Source of the DNA: Akkermansia sp.
GTDB taxonomy: Bacteria > Verrucomicrobiota > Verrucomicrobiia > Verrucomicrobiales > Akkermansiaceae
DNA length: 64,000 nucleotides
Assembly (NCBI GenBank): GCA_017398355.1
Contig: JAFQGD010000067.1
Coordinates: 21,185-85,184 of the forward strand
Direction of reading: 5' to 3'
This document shows, in pieces, positions 51,313 to 59,409 of this stretch (the first letter of the stretch is position 1; each line of letters opens with the position of its first letter). A model generated the notes under the pieces. That model was not told the DNA's origin, made no database searches, and worked only from the letters and a program-made list of their open reading frames with translations. A program made the position numbers and the translations under genes.

Positions 51313-51735
51313 GTGCTGGATGGACGAAAGCCTGCTTTTTTAGAGGCTTTTCCTGAGTTGGTCAAGGGGGTATACAATACTATCCCCCATGATGAAAACA
51401 TCCGCTATGTGGCGGGTGATTATGAGCATTGTATTTACAATGCTGATTCTGTGCGCAAGGTGTTAGCTTTATCTGCTAACAGCTCCGAGCTTGATTCTGT
51501 TGTTAAGAATTTGGTAAACAGAGGAAATAGTGGCATGATTCTTGGATATGGATACAATTTTATGGATAATCCGAGAGGGTGGGCGGTATCAATTACTGCT
51601 AATGGACAAGAAATAAGCGGATTTGATGCCCCGCCAAACAGAAAAGATGCAAATTATTTTGCGTCAGAAAGAACAAAAGATTTTCAGATAGCATTTCCCA
51701 ATTTGACTTGGGAATATGACATAATAGAAAGATAA
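51313..51735 (+). CDS. hypothetical protein, possibly a C-terminal fragment
   Basis: 140 residues from a GTG. The same frame stays open back to 51283 (HISLTAQVQAVLDGRKPAF), so the start may be missing and the piece may be the end of a longer protein. It reads like a compact globular domain: FPELVKGVYNTIPHDENIRYVAGDYEHCIYNADSV, GMILGYGYNFMDNPRGWAVSI. It is A+T-richer than its upstream flank. It ends 3 bp before the methylase fragment. No family recognised. A C-terminal effector or immunity-type domain is possible given the locus. Confidence 0.5.
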   Translation: MLDGRKPAFLEAFPELVKGVYNTIPHDENIRYVAGDYEHCIYNADSVRKVLALSANSSELDSVVKNLVNRGNSGMILGYGYNFMDNPRGWAVSITANGQEISGFDAPPNRKDANYFASERTKDFQIAFPNLTWEYDIIER

Positions 51736-51738
51736 GTA

Positions 51739-52308
51739 ATGCAGAATCTCATCAACAAAATACACCTTGGTGATTGCTTGGAGTTCATGAAGCAGCTCCC
51801 CGATAAGTGCATTGACCTTGTGTTGACCGACCCGCCGTATGGTAAAGGGAACGCCGAGTACGACACCAGCCTCCGTTACGGAGGCTGGTGGGACAAATAC
51901 AAGAACGGAAAGGCTTTATCTCGCACGGGTGGACGCTACGAAACCGGGGAAAAGCTTGTTGAGAGAACTGGGGGTACGTGGGCAGAGAAGTATGAGAAAA
52001 AAATATCCGACTGGGATGTTGCCCCTTCCGATGAAGTGTTTGCGGAGATTTTTCGCGTGAGCAAGCACCAGATTATTTGGGGAGGCAATTATTTTAACCT
52101 GCCTCCTACGCGCTGTTTCAATGTGTGGAGGCTACCTTATCCACACTGCAAATACTGCTCTGCTGTGGTCAGCAGGAGCAGGGGCAGGGCTTTCCATGAA
52201 AAAATTATGTATTATGCTCTCTTTTTTTGGGGGGGAATAGGGGAAATGAAAACTCAGAATTACAAAAAACGCAGCCTTTTTGGGGCTGCGTTTTGCGTAA
52301 AAAGATGA
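51739..52308 (+). pseudogene. DNA adenine N6-methyltransferase, truncated
   Basis: Residues 1-132 match the start of beta-class N6-adenine methylases: INKIHLGDCLEFMKQLPDKCIDLVLTDPPYG holds motif IV (DPPY), and EIFRVSKHQIIWGGNYF follows. After RCFNVWRL near 52130 the similarity stops. The frame then runs through junk and through a terminator hairpin to a stop at 52308. In beta-class enzymes the SAM-binding FxGxG motif lies at the C-terminus, and it is missing here. The protein could not bind SAM, so this is a gene remnant from the phage. No restriction gene is adjacent. Confidence 0.8.
52263..52294. terminator. bidirectional terminator at the end of the phage remnant
   Basis: 8 bp stem ACGCAGCC (52269-52276) / GGCTGCGT (52284-52291), T-rich on the + side and AAAAAA before the stem. 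It also serves the convergent 3D-domain gene. Confidence 0.85.
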
Positions 52309-52316
52309 TAGAACGG

Positions 52317-52931
52317 TTAGTTCTTTGCGCTATGCCGACTTTGCTCTTGCAAGGCGGCCATCATGCGGGCGCAGTGGCGGTAGCGGGTGCGGCCTGCAAG
52401 CATTTCCATGCTGCGCTTGGAGGAACCCCACTGGATGATTTGAATCTCCACCACGCGGCGCCCCCACTGGCGCATCAGAGCGCGTGTCGGCTGGTAAATA
52501 TCAATCGTACCGGTGCCTACAAGAGCGCTGCCGTAGTCATCTACCTCGTAGATGTAGGGCTCACCCTTGATTTTGAAACGGGTGCCGAGGGGATATACAG
52601 ACCAATCTGCAGCAGCGCTGCGCACTTGGTCATTGTATTTCAACCGGGTACCCACAGCATTGCGCGGCCCATAGGCAATGTGGTCGCTCTCCGAGTGGGT
52701 GTAAGCCGTTGTGCGTACCACACGGTTGAGCTGTTTGGGGTGGTAGAAAGGCATGCCGTGTTTATCCCGCCCCAAATCAGGGAGCCGGGGATTGGGGCGA
52801 GCAGAAGGGGACGGAGCTGCAGGCATGATGAAGCCTGAGCTGATTTTTGCCGGAGAGGCCTGTGTAGGCTGTATACCGGTTGCAAGGAGCGCTACGCTGG
52901 CCAAGATGCTGCGAAAAAGGGCTTTTGTCAT
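52317..52931 (-). CDS. secreted 3D-domain (MltA/RpfB-like) protein
   Basis: 204 residues from the ATG at 52931, which opens a signal peptide (MTKALFRSILASVALLATGIQPTQA|S); the frame is open further up but without signal-like sequence. The last 120 residues hold a 3D domain: VRTTAYTHSESDH, LGTRFKIKGEPYIYEVDDYGSALVGTGTIDIYQPT. The conserved Asp trio is VDD...D. This double-psi barrel is found in lytic transglycosylases and in cell-wall resuscitation factors. With no other catalytic domain it may be a minimal transglycosylase-like or wall-binding protein. A TATACA 6 bp before the ATG hints at a leaderless message. Confidence 0.82.
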   Translation of the reverse strand: MTKALFRSILASVALLATGIQPTQASPAKISSGFIMPAAPSPSARPNPRLPDLGRDKHGMPFYHPKQLNRVVRTTAYTHSESDHIAYGPRNAVGTRLKYNDQVRSAAADWSVYPLGTRFKIKGEPYIYEVDDYGSALVGTGTIDIYQPTRALMRQWGRRVVEIQIIQWGSSKRSMEMLAGRTRYRHCARMMAALQEQSRHSAKN

Positions 52932-53180
52932 AGTCAGTGTATAGGGGTATAGGGTAGGCTTTTTTGAGCGTTCACCCACCGAGCCGCCTGCCATAAGCGG
53001 GTGGTGGATGCATAGTCTACCATGCTCTACCCGTTCAGGCAAGCTTTTTTGCAAGCCACATGTGCAGCATACAAGATGTGGGATGAGAATTTTATTGCTG
53101 CTAATTAATTGTGTGTAGTTAAATAGTTGAAAGAATAAGCTTTGCTCAAATGTGCTACCTAGCAGATAGGTTGAGCGTGG
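52932..53180. other. intergenic region upstream of the 3D-domain gene
   Basis: About 250 bp without a credible gene. The left end carries the putative -10 box of the 3D gene (TATACA at 52938-52943 on the minus strand). The middle has an imperfect inverted repeat (CACCCACC near 52975, GGTGGTGG near 53001). The right half is A+T-rich. No further signal was identified. Confidence 0.5.
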
Positions 53181-53219
53181 GAAAATAGGCCGGCACTGCA
53201 AAGCGATGCGGTGCCGGCC
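53181..53219 (-). terminator. terminator of the Sel1-repeat gene
   Basis: 9 bp stem GGCCGGCAC (53188-53196) / GTGCCGGCC (53211-53219). On the minus strand it is followed by TATTTTC. Confidence 0.75.
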
Positions 53220-53250
53220 AAGGAGAATTTTAATGATTTATGATAAAAAG

Positions 53251-54759
53251 TTAGGGGTGTGGCTCCCACTTGCCTTCTGCCATGAGGCGGTCATACAGCG
53301 TTTGGGCTTTGTCCCCCATATCCAGGCCAGCCATGCGCACATAATTTTCTGCCAGTTTGGGGTCGGCTGCCAAGTTGACGCCGCCCTTGGCTGTAATGTA
53401 TGCCAAATACACATAGGCTTCCGGCAAATTCAAGACGGCGGCATCATTCAGGTATTCAGCCGCTTTGGAGGCATCCGGCGAGCCATCGAAGCCGGCATAT
53501 TCGGCATGAGCCATGAGCACACAAGCACGGCCATATCTGGCATCTGCTGCCATTTTGAGGAGTTGAGTGCCGCGTTCCTTGTCTTGTTTCACCCCGGCCC
53601 CCTTCAGTAGCAGGTAGCCTTCTGCTGCCGCCCCGGCTATATTGCGGGCGCGGCGGGCGGCGGCGTAGTGTCGGTATGCTTTTTCTTCGTTCTTCTGCAT
53701 GCCATGGGAACCATCATAGTACGCATGCCCAAGTGCCATATTCGATTGCGAATTGCCAATCATGGATGACAAACGCACCAAATGAATCCCGGCCTTTTCA
53801 TCTTTTTGAATGCCGGCTTCTTTTGTAAACTCATTACTGGGGTCCGGATCTGCCAGAGCCGTCCCCAACACAAACATGGCAGCTGCGCTGTGCAGTTTTA
53901 CTGCTTCTTGCAGCAGCACATAGCTGTCTTTGGGCTTGATGCGGGAGGAAAGGGAGGACAGCGTGAAGAGTGCTTCCGCATTACCTTTTTCGGCAGCCTT
54001 GCGAAGCCACTCGACCTGTGTGGGCGAGTCCGGTGCGAATGCACTCAAGTAGTACACAATATGGTGGTTGCCGCGCTCAATTTCCGCTTTCACTTCCGGC
54101 CGGTCTTTGTCTTCAAACTTGGAGAGTCGCTGGGAGAGTTGCAGCCACTTAAAGCGTGTTTCAAAGCTTCCACCCTTGCAAGCCAAAAGAAGCTGTTTGT
54201 TGGCTTCTGTTTCATTTTTCTCAGTACCGATACCATAGCGCAAACAAATGCTCACATCAACTCCGGCCGGGTCGTAGCCTTTATCTGCGGCTGCTTTGGC
54301 CATCTTGTAGGCTTCTATGGTTTCCGGGGCCTGCAGCTTATCTGCCGGCACATTGCCCAGCACGCGCCCGGCCATATAACTCAGCGCTGCGGCATTGCCC
54401 TCATAGGCTGCTCGGCTCATCCATTGTTCCGTAGCCCATTCATCACCTGTTGTTTCTAATATGATTTGCAGGGCCGGGCAGTAATCCAAACTGTTGATTT
54501 TGGATTGCTCATCCAGTTTTTGGAAGAATACTTTGTACTGCTCCTCATATTCTTTCGGAAAGGCAGCTACTGCAGCCTCTCGCTTGGCTTCCATTCCCTG
54601 CGTAATGGCTGTTGCTGCTGGCTTGCTAGGTTGCTTTCTTGTGCTGCTTTTCTGCGTTTTGGCTCGCCGACTTGATTTTTTTGTCGATGCCGCCATGGCA
54701 AGAGGTGCTAGAAAAAGGGCAGAGACAAGGCCAAGGGCTATTGTGGGGATGAGTCGCAT
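53251..54759 (-). CDS. secreted Sel1-like repeat protein
   Basis: 502 residues. A signal peptide (MRLIPTIALGLVSALFLAPLAMA) is followed by a basic Ser/Lys/Arg-rich stretch. From about residue 110 the protein is built of Sel1-like repeats of 36-40 residues. Examples are AAYEGNAAALSYMAGRVLG, AAEKGNAEALFTLSS, SMIGNSQSNMALGHAYYDG, MQKNEEKAYRHYAAARRA and MAADARYGRACVLMAHAEYAG. Sel1 repeats form an alpha-solenoid used for protein-protein contacts, often at the envelope. Verrucomicrobiota carry many such proteins; the partner is unknown. The promoter is TTGAAA-16-TAGAAT with a leader of about 30 nt; a terminator follows. Confidence 0.9.
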   Translation of the reverse strand: MRLIPTIALGLVSALFLAPLAMAASTKKSSRRAKTQKSSTRKQPSKPAATAITQGMEAKREAAVAAFPKEYEEQYKVFFQKLDEQSKINSLDYCPALQIILETTGDEWATEQWMSRAAYEGNAAALSYMAGRVLGNVPADKLQAPETIEAYKMAKAAADKGYDPAGVDVSICLRYGIGTEKNETEANKQLLLACKGGSFETRFKWLQLSQRLSKFEDKDRPEVKAEIERGNHHIVYYLSAFAPDSPTQVEWLRKAAEKGNAEALFTLSSLSSRIKPKDSYVLLQEAVKLHSAAAMFVLGTALADPDPSNEFTKEAGIQKDEKAGIHLVRLSSMIGNSQSNMALGHAYYDGSHGMQKNEEKAYRHYAAARRARNIAGAAAEGYLLLKGAGVKQDKERGTQLLKMAADARYGRACVLMAHAEYAGFDGSPDASKAAEYLNDAAVLNLPEAYVYLAYITAKGGVNLAADPKLAENYVRMAGLDMGDKAQTLYDRLMAEGKWEPHP

Positions 54760-54792
54760 AGTGGTGTGGAGAAATGACGATATTGCCCCTCT

Positions 54793-54820
54793 ATTCTACT
54801 CATATCTTTTCGCCTTTCAA
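54793..54820 (-). promoter_or_regulatory. promoter of the Sel1-repeat gene
   Basis: Minus strand: TTGAAA (54820-54815), 16 bp, TAGAAT (54798-54793). Confidence 0.62.
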
Positions 54821-54931
54821 GCGGTATTTTTGTCACATGTCACCAAGCTTATAAAAATAGGACACTTACATGATTTCTTTGGATTGCTGCAAGGCTACTT
54901 ATTCCGGCAACGATGGAACCTATCTCTCCTA

Positions 54932-56029
54932 TCACATGAATCCCAGTACGATTTCATCTGCCAAGAGCCGACCACGGCGAGTGAGGAGAAGCCCGGAGGC
55001 GGGGGAATAGGTGGCGAGTCCTTCGGCGCAAAGAGCTTGGATGTAGGAACCATCCTGCGGACGGAGGAAGACCGGGGGCAGGGGAATATCAGTGCGGAGC
55101 CAGAGCCCTAGGCGCTCTGTGCGTTTATCTGCCGGGGAGAGAGATTCTGTACTGTGGGGGGGGAGCTGGCCGGCCGCAAGTGCTTGGATGTAGGCCGGCG
55201 TGTCTTCTTCATTGGCATAGCGGGTATGGCCAAGCGTAGCACAGGCTCCGGGGCCAAGCCCATAGTAATCTTCGCCTTGCCAGCAAGCGAGGTTGTGGAG
55301 GGAGAGACAGCCGGGGCGGGCGTAGTTGGAGACTTCGTAGTGGCGGAATCCGGCGGCGGTGAGCAGCTCATCCGTGAGGTTGAACATGGCTTCATCTGTC
55401 TCTTCGTCTACCATTTGTTGCCCAAATTGTTGGTAGAAAGGTGTGCCTTCCTCGTAGGTCAGGTTGTAGGTGGAGATGTGGTCGGGGGAGAGGTCGAGAG
55501 CGTCTTCCAGGGTGTGCCGCCATTGGGGGAGTGTTTGCCCCGGCAGACTGAACATGAGGTCGATGTTCACTTGGGGGATGCCCACCTCCCGCAGGATTTG
55601 CACACTTTGGGCCACTTGTTCGGGGGAGTGTTCGCGCCCGAGCATGCGCAGGGTGGCGGTATCCATGCTCTGCACGCCGAGAGAGATGCGGGTGATGCCA
55701 AGACGCAGCCACTGTTCTACTTTCGCGTGGGTGAAGGTGGCGGGGTTGGCCTCAAAGCTCCATTCTTGGAGTTGGGATAAATCTGCCACTTGGCGCAGTC
55801 CCTCCACGAGGGCGTTTAGATGGGTGGGCGATAGCATGCTGGGGGTGCCACCACCAAAGTAAAGGGTGCGTGGGGTGAACCCCGCAGGCAGACGCAGCTC
55901 CGCCTCTTTTGCCACGGCTCGCACAAAACCCCGCAGGTCCGTATCGCTCGGCGTGTGCTTGAAAAAGGCACAGTAAGGACAGATGCGGTGGCAAAAGGGA
56001 ATGTGGACGTATAGATGGCGGGAGGACAT
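54932..56029 (-). CDS. hemW: radical SAM haem chaperone HemW
   Basis: 365 residues from the ATG at 56029 (MSSRHLYVHIPFCHRICPYCAFFKH); the frame upstream is open but unrelated. The CxxxCxxC radical SAM motif is CHRICPYC, followed by YFGGGTPSML and the GVQSMD...LGREHSP block. The C-terminal HemN-type domain has LNLTDELLTAAGFRHYEVSNYARPG and LGLGPGACATL-like residues. HemW inserts haem into respiratory enzymes and is distinct from the coproporphyrinogen dehydrogenase HemN, which is longer at the N-terminus. It fits with the cytochrome c and haem genes elsewhere in the window. No clear promoter; the nagB terminator lies just upstream. Confidence 0.9.
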   Translation of the reverse strand: MSSRHLYVHIPFCHRICPYCAFFKHTPSDTDLRGFVRAVAKEAELRLPAGFTPRTLYFGGGTPSMLSPTHLNALVEGLRQVADLSQLQEWSFEANPATFTHAKVEQWLRLGITRISLGVQSMDTATLRMLGREHSPEQVAQSVQILREVGIPQVNIDLMFSLPGQTLPQWRHTLEDALDLSPDHISTYNLTYEEGTPFYQQFGQQMVDEETDEAMFNLTDELLTAAGFRHYEVSNYARPGCLSLHNLACWQGEDYYGLGPGACATLGHTRYANEEDTPAYIQALAAGQLPPHSTESLSPADKRTERLGLWLRTDIPLPPVFLRPQDGSYIQALCAEGLATYSPASGLLLTRRGRLLADEIVLGFM

Positions 56030-56048
56030 GAACTGCGGATGGGCAGAT

Positions 56049-56082
56049 GAAAAAAGGAGCCGGGTGTTGGCACCCCGGCTCC
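56049..56082 (-). terminator. rho-independent terminator of nagB
   Basis: 11 bp GC-rich stem with one bulged base (GGAGCCGGGTG 56056-56066 / CACCCCGGCTCC 56071-56082). On the minus strand it is followed by TTTTTTC. Confidence 0.85.
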
Positions 56083-56120
56083 CCCTACATATGTAAATGA
56101 CTCTGCGGCTGTAGCGTGCT

Positions 56121-56864
56121 TTACAGCTCGGCAGCAGCCGGTGTGTCCAAGAAGTACTTGGCATCGGCGTGCTTCTGCAGGTAGGAAGCGGCTACATCGA
56201 TGGTGACCGGGCCGTTGATAGCCTTGTTTACGATGGAAGCCTTCTTCTCACCCCAAGCCATAAGGCGCACCTTCTTAGCACCCATGATGGTGGCTACGCC
56301 CATGGTGATGGCAGTCTTGGGTACGTTATCGAAACCACCGAAAGCGGGGGCTGCGTCGGTCTTAGTGAGGTCGTCGAGGGTTACCTGGCGGGTGATGGTG
56401 GTGTCATCGGAGCCGGGTTCGTTGAAGCCGATGTGACCGGTGCGGCCGATGCCGAGAATCTGGAGGTCCAGACCACCGCAGGCCTTAATCTTGTCCTCAT
56501 AAGCCTGGCAGTGAGCGGGGATATCCTCGGGAGCGAGGGTACCGCAGGGCAGGTTGATGTTTTCAGCGGGGATGTCGATGTGGTTGAAGAGGTTGGTGTG
56601 CATGAAGTACCAGTAGGATTCCACGTGCTCGTGGGGCAGACCGGTGTATTCATCCAAGTTGAACGTGGTGACGTTCTTGAAGGAGAGGCCTTCTTCTTTG
56701 TGAAGACGAATCAGCTCAGCATAGAAAGGAAGCGGGGTAGCACCCGTAGCCAAACCAAGAACAACACCCTTACCTTCAGCAGCACGGCTGCGGATGAGTT
56801 CTGCAACTTCTGCGGCCAGTTTCTTGGCGGCAGCTTCCTTCGTTTCGAAAACTTCGTATGTCAT
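56121..56864 (-). CDS. nagB: glucosamine-6-phosphate deaminase
   Basis: 247 residues, standard length. It converts glucosamine-6-phosphate to fructose-6-phosphate and ammonia. LGLATGATPLPFYAELIRLHKEEGLSF, the catalytic DEYTGLPHEHVESY near residue 72 and GIGRTGHIGFNEPGS near residue 137 are family hallmarks. The enzyme feeds GlcNAc released from mucin or wall turnover into glycolysis. Codon use is strongly biased to C-ending codons, as in pckG, suggesting high expression. The promoter (TTGAAA-16-TAGAAT) ends 9 bp before the ATG, predicting an almost leaderless mRNA. It is divergent from fucO, so the two sugar genes share one 124 bp promoter region. Confidence 0.95.
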   Translation of the reverse strand: MTYEVFETKEAAAKKLAAEVAELIRSRAAEGKGVVLGLATGATPLPFYAELIRLHKEEGLSFKNVTTFNLDEYTGLPHEHVESYWYFMHTNLFNHIDIPAENINLPCGTLAPEDIPAHCQAYEDKIKACGGLDLQILGIGRTGHIGFNEPGSDDTTITRQVTLDDLTKTDAAPAFGGFDNVPKTAITMGVATIMGAKKVRLMAWGEKKASIVNKAINGPVTIDVAASYLQKHADAKYFLDTPAAAEL

Positions 56865-56873
56865 AGCGACTTT

Positions 56874-56901
56874 ATTCTATACATTCCACCCCCAATTTCA
56901 A
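56874..56901 (-). promoter_or_regulatory. promoter of nagB
   Basis: Minus strand: TTGAAA (56901-56896), 16 bp, TAGAAT (56879-56874), 9 bp to the ATG. Confidence 0.68.
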
Positions 56902-56953
56902 CCCTAAAATGACAAAAAATGCAAATGAAGCGGCATTGAATGCAAAATTTCTG

Positions 56954-56982
56954 TTGCAATGAAGCAAAAATCAAGGTAGGAT
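56954..56982 (+). promoter_or_regulatory. promoter of fucO, leaderless
   Basis: TTGCAA (56954-56959), 17 bp, TAGGAT (56977-56982), then 6 bp to the ATG at 56989. Confidence 0.72.
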
Positions 56983-56988
56983 GCGGGT

Positions 56989-58158
56989 ATGTCAGCAAAA
57001 CGCTTTATATTGAATGAGACGAGCTACCACGGTGCAGGCGCCGTGCGTGAGATAGTGACCGAGGTGAAGAACCGTGGTTTTCAGAAGGCTCTGGTGGTGA
57101 CTGATGCCGACTTAGTACGCTTTGGCGTGGTGGCGAAAGTGACCAGCCTGTTGGATGAGGCCGGCTGCGCCTATGAGGTGTATGACCAAGTGAAGGCAAA
57201 CCCCAGCGTAGCTGTGGTAGAGGGTGGCGTGGCAGCATTCAAAGCTGCGGGGGCCGATTATATGATTGCCATTGGCGGTGGCTCCCCGCAGGATACGGCC
57301 AAGGCGATTGGTATCATCATCAACAACCCGGAGTTCTCCGATGTGGTGTCTTTGGAGGGGCTGGCTCCCACCAAGAACAAGGCTGTGCCGATGATTGCTG
57401 TTGCCACAACTGCCGGTACTGCAGCTGAGACGACCATCAATTACGTGATTACCGATGAAGCCAAGCGCCGCAAGTTCGTGTGTGTGGATCCGCACGATAT
57501 CCCCGTTGTGGCAGTGGTGGACCCGGAGATGATGTCCTCTATGCCCAAGGGCCTGACGGCTGCTACCGGTATGGATGCCCTGACGCACGCTATTGAGGGC
57601 TACACGACCTTGGCCGCATGGGAGTTGGCTGATACGCTCAACATCAAGGCCGTAGAGTTGATTGCCAAGAACTTGCGCCAGGCGGTGGAAAACGACCCCG
57701 CCGGCCGCGAGGGTATGGCCCTGGGACAGTATATGACCGGTATGGCATTCTCCAACGTGGGTCTTGGTGTGGTGCATGGCATGGCTCACCCGCTGAGTGC
57801 TTTCTACAACACGCCCCACGGTGTGGCAAATGCTGTGTTGCTACCCTACGTGATGGAGTACAACGCTGCTTATACCGGCGAGAAGTTCCGCGAAATTGCT
57901 CGTGCTATGGGTGTGCAGGGGGTAGATGCCATGAGCCAGGATGAGTACCGCAAGGCTGCCATTGATGCCGTGAGCCAGCTTTCCAAGGATGTAAATATCC
58001 CGCAGACGTTGGCAGAAATCGGCGTGAAGGAAGAAGACTTGGAGGCCCTTACTGATGCGGCGATGGCGGATGTATGCACCGGCGGCAACCCGCGCCCCTG
58101 CGTGCGCGAGGAAATCCTCGAGGTGTACAAGACTGCATTCACCGGGTGGGCTAAGTAA
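56989..58158 (+). CDS. fucO: lactaldehyde reductase (iron-type alcohol dehydrogenase)
   Basis: 389 residues, group III alcohol dehydrogenase. It follows E. coli FucO along its whole length: FILNETSYHGAGAV, AIGGGSPQDTAKAIGIIINNPEF, TTAGTAAETTINYVITDEAKRRKFVCVDPHDIP, GMAHPLSAFYNTPHGVANAVLLP, DVCTGGNPR. The iron ligands fall in ATGMDALTHAIEG (Asp and His) and in GMAHPL and TPHGVAN (His). It reduces lactaldehyde from fucose or rhamnose breakdown to 1,2-propanediol, regenerating NAD, as expected for growth on fucosylated mucin. fucA, fucI and fucK are not in the window. A 12 bp stem hairpin follows the gene. Confidence 0.93.
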   Translation: MSAKRFILNETSYHGAGAVREIVTEVKNRGFQKALVVTDADLVRFGVVAKVTSLLDEAGCAYEVYDQVKANPSVAVVEGGVAAFKAAGADYMIAIGGGSPQDTAKAIGIIINNPEFSDVVSLEGLAPTKNKAVPMIAVATTAGTAAETTINYVITDEAKRRKFVCVDPHDIPVVAVVDPEMMSSMPKGLTAATGMDALTHAIEGYTTLAAWELADTLNIKAVELIAKNLRQAVENDPAGREGMALGQYMTGMAFSNVGLGVVHGMAHPLSAFYNTPHGVANAVLLPYVMEYNAAYTGEKFREIARAMGVQGVDAMSQDEYRKAAIDAVSQLSKDVNIPQTLAEIGVKEEDLEALTDAAMADVCTGGNPRPCVREEILEVYKTAFTGWAK

Positions 58159-58190
58159 CACTTAGTCACGTTCATTCAACCAAACAGATA

Positions 58191-58217
58191 GCCGCACGGG
58201 GGGTGCCCCCGTGCGGC
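58191..58217. other. GC-rich hairpin between fucO and coaD
   Basis: Perfect 12 bp stem GCCGCACGGGGG (58191-58202) / CCCCCGTGCGGC (58206-58217) with a 3-base loop and no T tract. It could slow polymerase or stabilise the fucO 3' end. It ends 15 bp before the coaD start. Confidence 0.7.
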
Positions 58218-58232
58218 GAAACTTGATACACA

Positions 58233-58727
58233 ATGAAGCGCACCGCCGTATACGCCGGGAGTTTTGATCCCCCCACCAACGGTCATTTGTGGATGATTCG
58301 CCAAGGGGCTGCTTTGTTTGATGAATTGGTGGTGGCGCTGGCTGTAAACCCGGATAAACCCGGCTTTTTCAGTCGGGATGAGCGCTTGACCGTGCTGCGC
58401 GAAATGCTGGAGGATTTGCCGGAAAATGTGCGTGTGGAGGCTGTGAACCACGGTTTCTTGGTAGATTTTGCTCGCGAGGTGGGGGCCACCTACCTGCTGC
58501 GAGGGATGCGCAATACCATAGATTTTGAATACGAAAAGCCTATGGCGCGTATGAACGCCCGCATGGAGCCGGAGATACACTCCGTCTTTCTCATGCCACC
58601 CAGCGAGTTGGAGGAGGTTTCTTCCTCCTTTGTGCGCGGTTTTGTAGGGGTGCCGGGTTGGGAGCGCTGGGTAAAGGCATGTGTGCCGCCCTGCGTGTAC
58701 CGATTGATAGAAGAGCGCTCCCGATAA
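58233..58727 (+). CDS. coaD: phosphopantetheine adenylyltransferase
   Basis: 164 residues. Penultimate step of coenzyme A synthesis: transfers AMP from ATP to 4'-phosphopantetheine. YAGSFDPPTNGHLWMIRQG carries the nucleotidyltransferase (T/H)xGH motif (NGHL). LLRGMRNTIDFEYEKPMARMN and the late SSSFVRGFVG motif are diagnostic. It differs from many homologues in having PPSELEEVSSSFVR where TP-rich segments are usual. It probably reads from fucO or from a weak promoter around the hairpin; no convincing -10 box at the usual distance was found. Confidence 0.95.
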   Translation: MKRTAVYAGSFDPPTNGHLWMIRQGAALFDELVVALAVNPDKPGFFSRDERLTVLREMLEDLPENVRVEAVNHGFLVDFAREVGATYLLRGMRNTIDFEYEKPMARMNARMEPEIHSVFLMPPSELEEVSSSFVRGFVGVPGWERWVKACVPPCVYRLIEERSR

Positions 58728-58741
58728 AAAAAGACTGCGAT

Positions 58742-59361
58742 TTATTGCGGGTGGTGGTAGAGAGCCGGAGCCGGAGCATGGAATTGCTCCGTGTGCAACC
58801 AGCCGGGTTGTAAAAGCCGCCAGAAGCCGTGGTGCGGGGAGTGTATTTCCGCTTGCATGCGCTCCGGAGTCATGCGGAAAGGGTAGCTTTGTACCGGAAT
58901 GCTGAGTTGGCCTGCGAGGAAAGCCTCATGCACCATGGTGTATATTTCTTCGATGCAAGCGTCCGTCATAGCAAAGCAGCCAACAGAAGATTCGCCACCG
59001 TGTACCATAATATAGGAACCGGTGCGGCCTAAGGAGCGGTCGTAGCGGTTGGGGTAGCCTATATTGAAGGAAAGGTGGAACTTGCTGCGGGGATTGAGCC
59101 CTTGGGGTACAACGGCATAGAATCCCTCGGGGGCTTGGGCATCGCCCTCTGCCGTTTTGGGCCCGAGCCCTCCGCTCATGCCGGCGATACGGTATGTTTT
59201 TAGGATTTTCCAACAGCCGGTGTGCTGCACCCAAAGCTCCAGAATACGCTCTTCTTTGATGATACGCAGGAAAACGGGCCTGCCAAAATCGTCCCCAACG
59301 TGGCCTTGCTCTTGTTCCGCGCCTGTGCCACGCGGTCAGCTTTATTCGTTTGTTCACTCAT
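58742..59361 (-). pseudogene. YafK-like L,D-transpeptidase, frameshifted near the N-terminus
   Basis: The main frame from 59230 downward matches YafK-type murein L,D-transpeptidases: ILKTYRIAGMSGGLGPK, EGDAQAPEGFYAV, FHLSFNIGYPNRYDRSLGRTGSYIMVHG, SSVGCFAMTD (catalytic Cys), FPFRMTPERM-like. Upstream, the same frame carries GRPVFLRIIKEERILELWV, the expected preceding strand, but no good start. The start lies in another frame at 59361 (MSEQTNKADRVAQARNKSKATLG). The two join if one G is added to the GGGG run at 59293-59296 (CCCC on +), giving ATLGDDFGRPVFLR. This is either a recent inactivation, a sequencing error in a homopolymer or a slippage-switchable gene. Confidence 0.75.
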
Positions 59362-59409
59362 GGCAAGACAAGGAGAGCAGGGCGCATCTGCGCCTTGTAT
59401 CCACCCGGT

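Larger units (their letters stand above)
46680..52308. mobile_element. Mu-like prophage remnant with modular cargo genes
   Basis: A region between core genes that holds a portal C-terminal-like fragment, a Mu gpI-type protease fragment, proteins with a repeated NPYGCNQYG module, a truncated DNA methylase and several small orphan genes on both strands. Genes here use Shine-Dalgarno sequences (AGAGGAGG before 50446, AAGGA before 49318) more than the core genes do. The order portal, minor-head-type cargo, protease follows Mu-like head gene order. No integrase, transposase, tail genes or direct end repeats were found, so the outer limits are approximate. Confidence 0.6.

Noticed and set aside
50871..51356. 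161-codon frame competing with 51055-51282
   Set aside because: Partly protein-like (LPDGSRCFTEDCERHKNE) but starts at a TTG without a binding site and becomes Arg/Gly-rich; treated as a displaced fragment, not a gene.
52227..52838. 203-codon plus-strand frame
   Set aside because: Antisense to the 3D-domain gene and passes through a terminator; the minus-strand gene has a signal peptide and a known domain.
57112..57819. 235-codon minus-strand frame across fucO
   Set aside because: Shadow of a strongly codon-biased gene; no signal or domain.
58191..58217. Terminator after fucO
   Set aside because: Strong stem but no T tract on either strand, so it is listed only as a hairpin.
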